From Nesterenkonia ebinurensis (lineage in GTDB: Bacteria; Actinomycetota; Actinomycetes; Actinomycetales; Micrococcaceae): a DNA stretch of 64,000 nt. The notes under the pieces were generated by a model that saw only the letters and a list, made by a program, of their open reading frames with translations, did not search any database and had not been told where the DNA came from. Position 1 is the first letter of the stretch. The number at the start of each line of letters is the position of its first letter. This document shows, piece after piece, positions 57,012 through 64,000 of this stretch. The position numbers and the translations under genes are program-made. Location of the stretch: the NCBI RefSeq assembly GCF_008711175.1, contig NZ_VWNF01000041.1:248001-312000 (forward strand), in the 5' to 3' direction.

Positions 57012-58472
57012 GTGCCCGGTGCCATCCCCGACCCGATCAGGCCCTTGCTCTCCCCGGAGACCTGGGAGCTGCTGAACTCACTGCCGGAGTACAGGCGGCA
57101 GGGTGCAGATGAGATGAACATCACGCTGCGCAAGCAGGGCTGGCCGGCGGAGACTGTGGCGGCGGTGCTGACCCAGCTGCGACTGCGCGCTCGGGCCAAG
57201 ACCAAGTTTGGTGAGTTCGCGGCCCGGATGCTGTTCACTGAAGCAGGGCTGCAGCAGTCCACCAGGCTGCCGGTGGCAGCCCGCCATGCCCGGAGGTTCC
57301 GCGAGGCAGGCGTGCGGCGGGTGGCTGATCTGGGCTGCGGGCTGGGAGCGGACTCCTTGGCCTTCGCCTCGGCGGGATTGGCAGTCACCGCGGTGGAGGC
57401 GGATGAGACCACTGCCGCGGCGGCCTATCTGAACCTGCGCCCCTTCCCGGAGGCGCAGGTGGTGCACTCCACCGCCGAGGACTGGGCCGCGGAGCATCTC
57501 GAGGTCCTGAGTGCATACTTTGTGCAGCACTCTGGGGCTGAATCGGGTAGAAATGCTGCACAGATCATGCACTCGACGGAGAAAGTGGGGAGCTGGGGGC
57601 TTTGGCTGGATCCGGCGCGGCGGAACGAGCGCTCCCGGCTCTGGGACCCGGAGCAGTTCTCGCCCCCGCTGAGCTTTGCCACCGAGCTGGCCGCCACCGG
57701 TGCCCCGCTGGGGGTCAAGCTGGGGCCGGGCATCCCGCACGAGCTCATCCCGGCAGACTGCGAGGCCGAGTGGACCTCGGTGGACGGCCAGCTGGTGGAA
57801 GTCACGCTCTGGTTCAACGCCCTGGCCCGCCGGGATTCCGAAGGCAGGATGGTCCGCCGCGCCGCCACCATGCTGTCTGCAGGAAACAACGTCCGACTGA
57901 GCCGAGCGAAATGTGACGCTTGCGGCGCAATGTCCGAGGCCACTGAGGATTGTCCGAGATGCAGGCAGGCGACTCAGGAGAGTAAGCACGACAGCACGAA
58001 CACCGCCAGCACAGTCAGTGCCGCCGAACTCACCTCAGTCACCGACTTCGGTGAGGGGACTGAGCTGAGTCCCGCCGGTGCGGAAGGGCTGGCCGGCATC
58101 CTGTGGGAGCCGGACCCCGCCGTGATCCGCGCCGGACTGGTGTCAGAGCTGTGCGAGCAGATGGGTGGCCGACTGCTCGATGAGCGCATCGCCTACCTCA
58201 CAACCGACGACGCCGTCGGCTCATCTCTTGCACGCGGGTATCGCGTGGTCGAGGTCATGGACTTTTCGGCCAAGCGGCTCAAGCGCTGGTGCACCGAGCA
58301 GGGAATCACCAGCGTGGAGATCAAGAAGCGCGGGGTGGACGTGGTGCCTGAGCAGCTGCGCGCCCAGATCCTGCCCAAGAAGAAGCCCCGGGGCCCGGCC
58401 ACCCGTGCCGTGCTGGTGATCACCCGGTTGGGCGATCGCCGTCTGGCTGCGGTGGTCGAGCCCCTGAGCTGA
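57012..58472 (+). CDS. Class I SAM-dependent methyltransferase, THUMP-like type, with inserted repeat
   Basis: A 486-residue protein. The SAM motif VADLGCGLGADSLAFA (about 107-122) and the catalytic block LWLDPARRNERSR are typical of the actinobacterial THUMP-like methyltransferases; a C-terminal THUMP-like part contains KKRGVDVVPEQLRAQI. Between AEDWAAEHLE and SWGLWLDPARR, where relatives join directly, about 22-26 residues (around SAYFVQHSGAESGRNAAQ) are encoded by the 66-bp palindromic repeat at 57509-57574, in frame. The GTG at 57012 has GGAGG very close, so the exact start is uncertain. Target RNA unknown. Confidence 0.8.
   Translation: MPGAIPDPIRPLLSPETWELLNSLPEYRRQGADEMNITLRKQGWPAETVAAVLTQLRLRARAKTKFGEFAARMLFTEAGLQQSTRLPVAARHARRFREAGVRRVADLGCGLGADSLAFASAGLAVTAVEADETTAAAAYLNLRPFPEAQVVHSTAEDWAAEHLEVLSAYFVQHSGAESGRNAAQIMHSTEKVGSWGLWLDPARRNERSRLWDPEQFSPPLSFATELAATGAPLGVKLGPGIPHELIPADCEAEWTSVDGQLVEVTLWFNALARRDSEGRMVRRAATMLSAGNNVRLSRAKCDACGAMSEATEDCPRCRQATQESKHDSTNTASTVSAAELTSVTDFGEGTELSPAGAEGLAGILWEPDPAVIRAGLVSELCEQMGGRLLDERIAYLTTDDAVGSSLARGYRVVEVMDFSAKRLKRWCTEQGITSVEIKKRGVDVVPEQLRAQILPKKKPRGPATRAVLVITRLGDRRLAAVVEPLS
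57509..57574. repeat. 66-bp palindromic repeat, copy 2 (inside a gene)
   Basis: Same length as 45544-45609 and 49 of 66 identical. Arms GAGTGCAT-N3-TTGTGCAGCA and TGCTGCACA-N3-ATGCACTC pair at 18 of 21. It lies inside the methyltransferase coding sequence at residues of about 166-188. Confidence 0.85.
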
Positions 58473-58483
58473 TCCGCAGAAGA

Positions 58484-59137
58484 CTACTGGCGACGGCGAC
58501 GGCTCACGGCGTAGCCGCCTACAGCCGCCAGGGCCAGGACGGCAGCTGCCAGCAGGCCCCAGCCGATGATCCCGCCCCAGCCGCCGGAGTCCTCATCGTC
58601 CTCGGAATCGACCATCGTCACTGGAGACTCTTCCTGGGTCAGTTCAGGCTCCGCTGCTGCCGGAGCCTCAGTGTCTTCCTCGATCACCTCTACCTCAGGA
58701 GTCTGGGTGCCGGACTCATCCTCCGTCAGGGGTAAGTCCACCTCGAAGCTGAAGCTGTGCTCCTCACTGTGCCCATCGGAGTAGACCACCCGGTAAGCGA
58801 CCTCATACTCCCCGTTGGGCAACGGTTCTGGGATCTCGGTGCGCATGGTGGAGCCCTCCACCTCGGCGGGATCCTCGGAGGCCCAGTTCTCCTCCTCGGA
58901 GTCGAGCACCCAGATGTCGTTGGTGATGGCGTCCCCGGTGGTCAGTCCGGAGCCGGAGAACTCGAGCACCACCTCGACAGGCGGCTGAGTGAGGACTTCG
59001 CCCTCCTCTGGGCTGGAGCTGATCAGGGTGTCGTGGGCCTGGGCTGGAGCTGCGGTGAGTGTTGCAAGGACCAGTGCGGCGGTACCACTCAGTGCGGCCA
59101 GGCGCAGGCGGACAGGGGCGGATGAAGCAGTGTGCAT
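58484..59137 (-). CDS. CopC-domain copper protein with C-terminal anchor
   Basis: A 217-residue exported protein. The signal peptide is cut after TAAPAQA, leaving His35 as the mature N-terminus, as expected of CopC copper sites (HDTLISSSPEEGEVL). The beta-sandwich has PPVEVVLEFSGSGL and YEVAYRVVYSDGHSEEHSFSFEV. An acidic linker precedes a single C-terminal transmembrane helix (WGGIIGWGLLAAAVLALAAV) and Arg-rich tail. It likely binds copper at the surface. It is 11 bp from the convergent methyltransferase and 63 bp downstream of a membrane-protein gene on the same strand. Confidence 0.88.
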   Translation of the reverse strand: MHTASSAPVRLRLAALSGTAALVLATLTAAPAQAHDTLISSSPEEGEVLTQPPVEVVLEFSGSGLTTGDAITNDIWVLDSEEENWASEDPAEVEGSTMRTEIPEPLPNGEYEVAYRVVYSDGHSEEHSFSFEVDLPLTEDESGTQTPEVEVIEEDTEAPAAAEPELTQEESPVTMVDSEDDEDSGGWGGIIGWGLLAAAVLALAAVGGYAVSRRRRQ

Positions 59138-59200
59138 GTTAAGAGGTCTTTCGTTCTCGTGAAGGTTTGTGCTGCGACTTAGGCGCAGCGGTGTCTGCGG

Positions 59201-59884
59201 CTACTTCACGAGGGCAGGCGGGCCGCGCAGGCTGCGGGGGCCGGCGCCGGGCCAGGCGTCCTGGCAGTTCTCCGGGGGCGAGGTAAGGGTGATCCGGCGC
59301 GGTGCAGTGTGCGCGGCCGGCTGGGATCTCAGCAGGATGAGCACCGGGGTGATGCTCAGGCGTTCGGCGATCCCGCAGAGCAGGGTCTCGCCGCCGCGCA
59401 GCAGTGCGTAGGCGAAGACTGCGGCCACTAAGTGTGCGGCGATCATCGAGGCATCGGTCTGGCTTGCCACGCTGTGCGCGGAATCCTGGGTGGCCTCCAC
59501 AACGCTGGGGGGCACCGCCACCTCGTAGGAGACTCCCTGTTCGCGCACTGGCAGGATCAGCGGCTCCCCGTGGTGAGCGGAGGAGTCAGCGGACAGGGCG
59601 GAATGCCCGGTGGATGAGGCGGGAAAGAGCGCGAAGAGCCCGTGCAGCAGGATCTGGCTGCTCAGCACTGCTGCGGCCAGGCGCATGCGACTGAGCATGA
59701 CCCCGGAGAGCTGAACGCACACCGGGATGCTGATGCACAGTGCCAGCAGGACTACCAATGGGTGCGGGGCGTGGTGCCCGGCGGCGGTGTGCCCCAGGGC
59801 GGCTGAGCCTACAGCCACCAGGGCAGCCAGAGCTCCGCGGAGCAGCTTCGCGAAACCGGCTATCCGGCGCTGGTCAAAGGCCAC
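59201..59884 (-). CDS. Membrane protein next to CopC, function unknown
   Basis: A 227-residue protein with about five hydrophobic segments (for example LVVLLALCISIPVCVQLSGVM and MIAAHLVAAVFAYALLRGG) and a His-rich loop (SSTGHSALSADSSAHHGEP). It starts 243 bp from a divergent lipoprotein gene. Gene order with CopC suggests a role in copper handling, an inference only. No named family recognised. Confidence 0.55.
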   Translation of the reverse strand: MAFDQRRIAGFAKLLRGALAALVAVGSAALGHTAAGHHAPHPLVVLLALCISIPVCVQLSGVMLSRMRLAAAVLSSQILLHGLFALFPASSTGHSALSADSSAHHGEPLILPVREQGVSYEVAVPPSVVEATQDSAHSVASQTDASMIAAHLVAAVFAYALLRGGETLLCGIAERLSITPVLILLRSQPAAHTAPRRITLTSPPENCQDAWPGAGPRSLRGPPALVK

Positions 59885-60127
59885 ATCCTGGATTCTACAT
59901 CCGGTTTCTATCGCCGGTAGAAGACCGTTGGCGGTGAGCGCAGCCTTCTTGCTGCCTCATTCGGAGAGCATCGCCGTGGTGGAGAGGCCTGCCAGCTGAT
60001 CGGCACGAAGTGGCGTTTTGTGCCCGGCGTGGACCAGGCAGACTGTCGAGCTTGCTGAGACCATCACCGACAACTAGCTGGCGTCATAACGCTTGGGCGG
60101 TGAGGCCGATACTGGCACACTGGAGGG

Positions 60128-60577
60128 ATGCGGAACAGGACCGGACGCGGCGTCGTCGTACTGATCTTTGCGGCCACAGTCACTGCCTGCGGCGCAGAGC
60201 CAGAGACCACTGAACCTGAGCAGGCAGAGCCGTCGCCCCCAACAAACGACCCCACCGGGAACGAACTACCCGATGAGGACCCACCACCTGAAGAACCAGA
60301 GCTGGAAACCCGGGCAGAGATCCTCGATGAGGACACCCTGGAGCTGGTCACCTACGGCAGTTCCACCTGCCCCGATGAGGTCACCGAGGTCGAGGCCACC
60401 GACGCCGGCACCCTGGCCGTGGAACTGCACAACCCGCACCAGGACGGGCCCTGTACCGCCGACTACGCACCCACCGAGCACATCATCGAAATACCGGGCG
60501 AGGTCACCGAGCGCCCCGTCACCCTAGAACTGGAGTGGAAAGACTCAGACCACACGGACACCATCACTGCGGAGTAG
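60128..60577 (+). CDS. Small secreted lipoprotein
   Basis: A 149-residue protein with signal and lipobox ATVTAC (Cys21), a proline- and acid-rich linker (about 25-58), and a small C-terminal domain with two cysteines (STCPDEV and GPCTADY), probably disulphide-linked. No family recognised. It stands alone, convergent with the GH3 gene. Confidence 0.6.
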   Translation: MRNRTGRGVVVLIFAATVTACGAEPETTEPEQAEPSPPTNDPTGNELPDEDPPPEEPELETRAEILDEDTLELVTYGSSTCPDEVTEVEATDAGTLAVELHNPHQDGPCTADYAPTEHIIEIPGEVTERPVTLELEWKDSDHTDTITAE

Positions 60578-60640
60578 AGCACCCAAGGGGCGCAGCCCGG
60601 TCAGACTGGTACGCATCATAGGCGGCTGCACCCCACGGGC

Positions 60641-62485
60641 TCAGCAGGCGGAGTGGCCGGCCGGGAAGCTGCCCACTTCTACCGGGAGCGCTCCGGGGGC
60701 TTCTGCGCCGGTGAGCACCTCCACCAGGGCAGCGAAGGACTCCGGCGTCCGGCCGTAGAGCCCGATCTTGGTCTCCGCTGAGGAGTCGGCCAGCCCCTCG
60801 GGCCGGTCCAGAGAAACTACGACGTCGCCCGTGCTCGGGGTGGTGCCGCCCAGCAGAGTGATCACCGGGCCCCAGCCGGTCTGCAGTCCGGCCTGCTGCG
60901 CTGCGGCGGCCAGCCGGTCACGATCCTGCTGGGTGCCACCCTGGATCTGGATCGCCTCAGTGACCAGCTCAGCCTGACACTGACCCTCCACCAAGGTGAC
61001 CGCCTGGGCAGCCACCTGCTCCGCGAGCTCTGGGGCGGTGAGCTCCTCCAGGGGCCCGCTGTCAGCTTCCCGCTCCTGGGCATCCTCCCCCTGGGCTGTA
61101 TCGTCGGGATGTGAATCTGAGTCCAGCTCCACGGGGCCATAGATCATTCGGCCTGCCAGCTCCTCCGGGGTCTCCGCCCCAGGGCCTGCGGCGAGCTCCC
61201 CAGCGGACAGTGCCTGCTGCCAGAGCACCAAGGCCACCACTCGTTCGGCAGCCTCATTGAGCCGAGTCTCCTCCAGATCCCCGGACTCCACCGCGGCAAT
61301 GATCGCCGCATGCGCCCCCGGTGCGCTGGCCGGCATCAGGATCAGGTCCGCCCCGGCGTCTAAGGCAGTGACCACAGCCTGGTCCCCGCCGTAGTGATGC
61401 GCGATCGCCGCCATATTCAGCGCATCGGTGACGATGACTCCATCATGGCCCATCTCGCGGATCTCGGCATAGGCGGCTGGGGACAAAGAGGACGGCACCC
61501 CAGCCTCCAAGGCCGGCACCTCGAGATGGCCCATCATCACCATGGGCGCACCAGCCTGGATCACCTCTGCAAAGGGCAACCAGTCACGCTCGCGCAGCTC
61601 CTCCAGGGTGGCCTGCTGTATGGGCAGGCTGTGGTGGGAATCCTCTGTCACCGAACCGTGGCCGGGGAAATGCTTGGCTGATCCAGCGACCCCGGCGTCG
61701 GCAAGGCCGCGCAGTCCCTGGATGGCCAGGGACCCCACTGTCTCCGGGTCGGAGCCGAAGGTTCGTGAGCCCATGGTGGGATCAGAGCTGCCGATGGTGA
61801 CATCGGCGTTGGGGGCAAAGGTGACGGTGAATCCCAGCTCAGCCAGATCCGCAGCCATCAGCCGGTGCACCTGACCAGAGCTGAACAGTCCGTCGCTGCC
61901 GTGGTGCACCGCACCCAGCGCCATAGGGGTAGGCCATTCGGTCATCGGGGATCCCACCCTGGTGACCAGTCCGCCCTCCTGGTCCACCGAGATGATCGGC
62001 GGCACGGCACGGCCCTCACCACCAGCCCCGGAGAGGACACTGATCTGCTCAGCGAGCGCCTCCACATCCACAGAGTTCTCGCCGCCGGGAATGTTGTGCC
62101 CCATCAGGATCACCCCGGCCAGATGATGCTCCTCAATGAGCGCCACCGCGGAATCCACATCTGTGCCCTGGTACTCGCCGATGATCACCTGGCCTGCACG
62201 TTCAGCCACACTCATCTCCGCCACCAGTTCAGCGGCAAACTCCCGGTGGTCCTCGCCTGGCCCGGCCAGCGCCTGCTCCTGCTCCTGAACTGCTTCCGCT
62301 CTGGCGGCCTCTGCCTCAGCACGCTCCTGTTCGGCCACCTCTTCCTCACTCAGCCCTGTGCTCTCAGAGCCCGGCTCACCGGTATCGGATGAGCCGGCGT
62401 CGTCGTGATCTCCTCCCCCGCAGGAGGTCAGCAGCAGAGCACTAACCAGGGCGAAGGAGACCAAGAAACGGGTGTATCGGAACAT
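60641..62485 (-). CDS. Glycoside hydrolase family 3 lipoprotein (beta-N-acetylhexosaminidase type)
   Basis: A 614-residue lipoprotein (LLLTSC, Cys22) with an acidic linker. The family 3 N-terminal domain has SVDQEGGLVTR and the NagZ-like loop AKHFPGHGSVTEDSHHSLP, in which the His-Asp pair act as catalytic acid; the nucleophile Asp is in GVIVTDALNMAAIAHHY. A C-terminal accessory domain follows. It likely removes N-acetylglucosamine from cell-wall fragments outside the membrane. It is divergent from the YbdK-type gene. Confidence 0.88.
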   Translation of the reverse strand: MFRYTRFLVSFALVSALLLTSCGGGDHDDAGSSDTGEPGSESTGLSEEEVAEQERAEAEAARAEAVQEQEQALAGPGEDHREFAAELVAEMSVAERAGQVIIGEYQGTDVDSAVALIEEHHLAGVILMGHNIPGGENSVDVEALAEQISVLSGAGGEGRAVPPIISVDQEGGLVTRVGSPMTEWPTPMALGAVHHGSDGLFSSGQVHRLMAADLAELGFTVTFAPNADVTIGSSDPTMGSRTFGSDPETVGSLAIQGLRGLADAGVAGSAKHFPGHGSVTEDSHHSLPIQQATLEELRERDWLPFAEVIQAGAPMVMMGHLEVPALEAGVPSSLSPAAYAEIREMGHDGVIVTDALNMAAIAHHYGGDQAVVTALDAGADLILMPASAPGAHAAIIAAVESGDLEETRLNEAAERVVALVLWQQALSAGELAAGPGAETPEELAGRMIYGPVELDSDSHPDDTAQGEDAQEREADSGPLEELTAPELAEQVAAQAVTLVEGQCQAELVTEAIQIQGGTQQDRDRLAAAAQQAGLQTGWGPVITLLGGTTPSTGDVVVSLDRPEGLADSSAETKIGLYGRTPESFAALVEVLTGAEAPGALPVEVGSFPAGHSAC

Positions 62486-62756
62486 CTACATAAGGGTAAG
62501 GTCTCGGCACGGAGGTAAGCGTCAAGCGAGCCTGCAGGAATTGTTCAGACTAGTGCCGATAGTGTTATCGAGCGTGCCTGCCAGTTCGACGCCGTCGCGA
62601 GCAGGTGCTGCATGGAGTGGTTAGCAAAGCGACGGAAGAAGCAAATGCCGGAAGCATTTGTGACTGACGGAGACGCAGTAGGACGCGCATGCGGTGCCGG
62701 GCAGTGGCGGAAGGGGCGCGTAGTTGCACTGAAACCGTTCTGACAAGGAGAATCTC
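62486..62756. other. Divergent promoter region
   Basis: These 271 bp lie between the GH3 gene and the YbdK-type gene. A small perfect hairpin CAAATGC-CGGAA-GCATTTG occupies 62642-62660. No gene is visible. AAGGAG is present 7 bp before the YbdK start. Confidence 0.4.
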
Positions 62757-63908
62757 ATGGGATTGCCGTTTGCTGAGTCACAGCGCTCTACGCTGGGCAT
62801 CGAATGGGAGCTGGCCCTGGTGGACCGGCAGACCGGCGATCTGCGGAGTGTGGCCGAACGGATCCTGGAGGCCACCCGGACCGAACATCCTGAACTCTCC
62901 GGCGATGAGGAACATCCCTATGTGAAGCAGGAGCTGCTGCTGAACACCGTGGAGCTGGTCACCGATGTCTGCACCACGGTGGAGGCGGGTGTGGAGCAGC
63001 TGCGCGAGACCGCCCGGAACGTGATGAAGCACTGTGAGCCCCTGGATGTGGACCTCTACTGCCAGGGCTCCCACCCTTTCGCTCCGCCCACCAAGCAGCC
63101 GGTCACTGATAAGGAGCGCTACAACGAGCTGATCCGGCGCACCCAGTGGTGGGGTCGGCAGATGGTCATCTACGGCATCCATGTGCATGTGGGACTGGAG
63201 GATGTGAAGTATGCGATGCCGGTGGTCAACGCGCTGTGCAACTACAACGCACACTTCCAGGCGCTTTCGGCCTCCTCCCCCTACTGGTCCGGCGAGGACA
63301 CCGGCTACGCCTCCAACCGTGCACTGATGTTCCAGCAGCTGCCCACCGCTGGGCAGTCCTACCAATTCGAGGAATGGTCCGGATATGAGCGGGCCGTGGC
63401 TGATCTGGAGCACACCGGGGTGATCCACGATGTCACCGAGGTCCGCTGGGATGTCCGGGCTGTGCCGCGGCTGGGCACTGTGGAGCTGCGCATCTGCGAC
63501 GGGGTGGCCACCTTGGAGGAGATCGGTGCTATCGCTGCCCTGGCCCAGTGCCTGGTGGAGGACACCGTCCAGCATCTGGAGGGCGGCGGGAAGGTCACCT
63601 CCATGCCGCCCTGGTACGTGAAGGAGAATAAGTGGCGGGCGGCCCGCTACGGGATGGATGCGATCATCATCCTCAATGAGGAGGGCGATGAGGAGCTGGT
63701 GACCGATCACCTGGCCGGTGAGCTTCAGCGGCTGGCACCGGTGGCTGAGCAGCTCGGCTGCGCTGAGGAGCTGGGCTACCTGGAGACCATGATGGACAAG
63801 GGGGCCGGCTACCAGCGGCAGAAGAAGGTGGCCGAGACCCACGACGGCGACCTGCGCCAGGTGGTGTTGGACTCCGCGGCGCTGACCCGGACCAGCATCA
63901 ACGGTTGA
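62757..63908 (+). CDS. YbdK-type carboxylate-amine ligase (GCS2 family)
   Basis: A 383-residue member of the glutamate-cysteine ligase 2 family. LGIEWELALVDR (residues about 13-24), GSHPFA, GIHVHVGL and RLGTVELRICD are the family motifs carrying the ATP/Mg-binding glutamates and histidine. Many actinobacterial members ligate glutamate to cysteine weakly, and their true substrate is uncertain. It starts at ATG 62757 after AAGGAG. After its stop, 63909-64000 holds no gene. Confidence 0.85.
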   Translation: MGLPFAESQRSTLGIEWELALVDRQTGDLRSVAERILEATRTEHPELSGDEEHPYVKQELLLNTVELVTDVCTTVEAGVEQLRETARNVMKHCEPLDVDLYCQGSHPFAPPTKQPVTDKERYNELIRRTQWWGRQMVIYGIHVHVGLEDVKYAMPVVNALCNYNAHFQALSASSPYWSGEDTGYASNRALMFQQLPTAGQSYQFEEWSGYERAVADLEHTGVIHDVTEVRWDVRAVPRLGTVELRICDGVATLEEIGAIAALAQCLVEDTVQHLEGGGKVTSMPPWYVKENKWRAARYGMDAIIILNEEGDEELVTDHLAGELQRLAPVAEQLGCAEELGYLETMMDKGAGYQRQKKVAETHDGDLRQVVLDSAALTRTSING

Positions 63909-64000
63909 CTCTCACCCATATCCCTCATGTTCGGTGGCCACTTACGACGACGTTTTGGGGCGAAAATGGCCATCTTCATCGTCATACGGGGCCAACGAAC

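Noticed and set aside
62642-62660. CAAATGC-CGGAA-GCATTTG as a terminator
   Set aside because: It lies upstream of both divergent genes, with no transcript end expected there; kept only as a note in the intergenic entry.

Overview
The window is high-GC chromosomal DNA of an actinobacterium. Evidence includes the cluster birA / accD / small accE epsilon subunit / maf / accA, a DtxR/IdeR-type iron box, an ECF41 sigma factor, a THUMP-like methyltransferase, an Rv2629-like protein and many GTG starts. Gene content looks like Micrococcales, perhaps Micrococcaceae; that placement is a guess from gene families, not from a marker comparison.

Layout. 1-8.4 kb: organic-acid catabolism genes (partial aldehyde dehydrogenase with divergent LysR regulator, D-2-hydroxyacid dehydrogenase, MHS transporter, acyl-CoA thioesterase, D-lactate-type FAD oxidase) and a FAD/NAD(P)-binding protein. 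8.5-24.5 kb: an accessory island at the 3' end of tRNA-Ser(GCU). It holds a large serine integrase, a type I restriction-modification operon (hsdM, rhuM-like, frameshifted hsdS, hsdR and a HEPN/ApeA-like gene), a 1184-residue protein of unknown function flanked by two copies of a ~580-bp upstream module, and a NUDIX hydrolase. An imperfect 41-bp repeat shaped like the tRNA terminator lies at both ends. 24.6-38.5 kb: core genes (Rv2629-like protein, ligA, inositol monophosphatase, AGCS symporter, gatCAB, PP2C phosphatase, class III cyclase, PH-domain membrane protein, birA). 38.5-42.6 kb: an accessory segment between birA and accD. In it, a 67-bp direct repeat brackets a DUF559/AbiEi-like gene, a nonsense-mutated ECF41 sigma factor and its oxidoreductase partner; an SDR gene follows. 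43-47.4 kb: acyl-CoA carboxylase genes and maf. 47.4-64 kb: membrane and envelope genes, an iron-siderophore ABC operon under an iron box, a methyltransferase carrying an in-frame palindromic repeat, copper-related CopC genes, a GH3 lipoprotein and a YbdK-type ligase.

How the genes work together. BirA would biotinylate the carrier domain of AccA, which with AccD and AccE forms an acyl-CoA carboxylase. GatCAB makes Gln-tRNA and/or Asn-tRNA. The siderophore transporter is probably repressed by an iron-dependent DtxR-family regulator. The island looks like a defence cargo: its operon is translationally coupled throughout, but the specificity subunit is broken by one extra base. The most unusual items are the HEPN-type fifth gene of the restriction operon, the orphan 1184-residue gene with its duplicated promoter module, and the dispersed palindromic repeat that is translated inside a methyltransferase.
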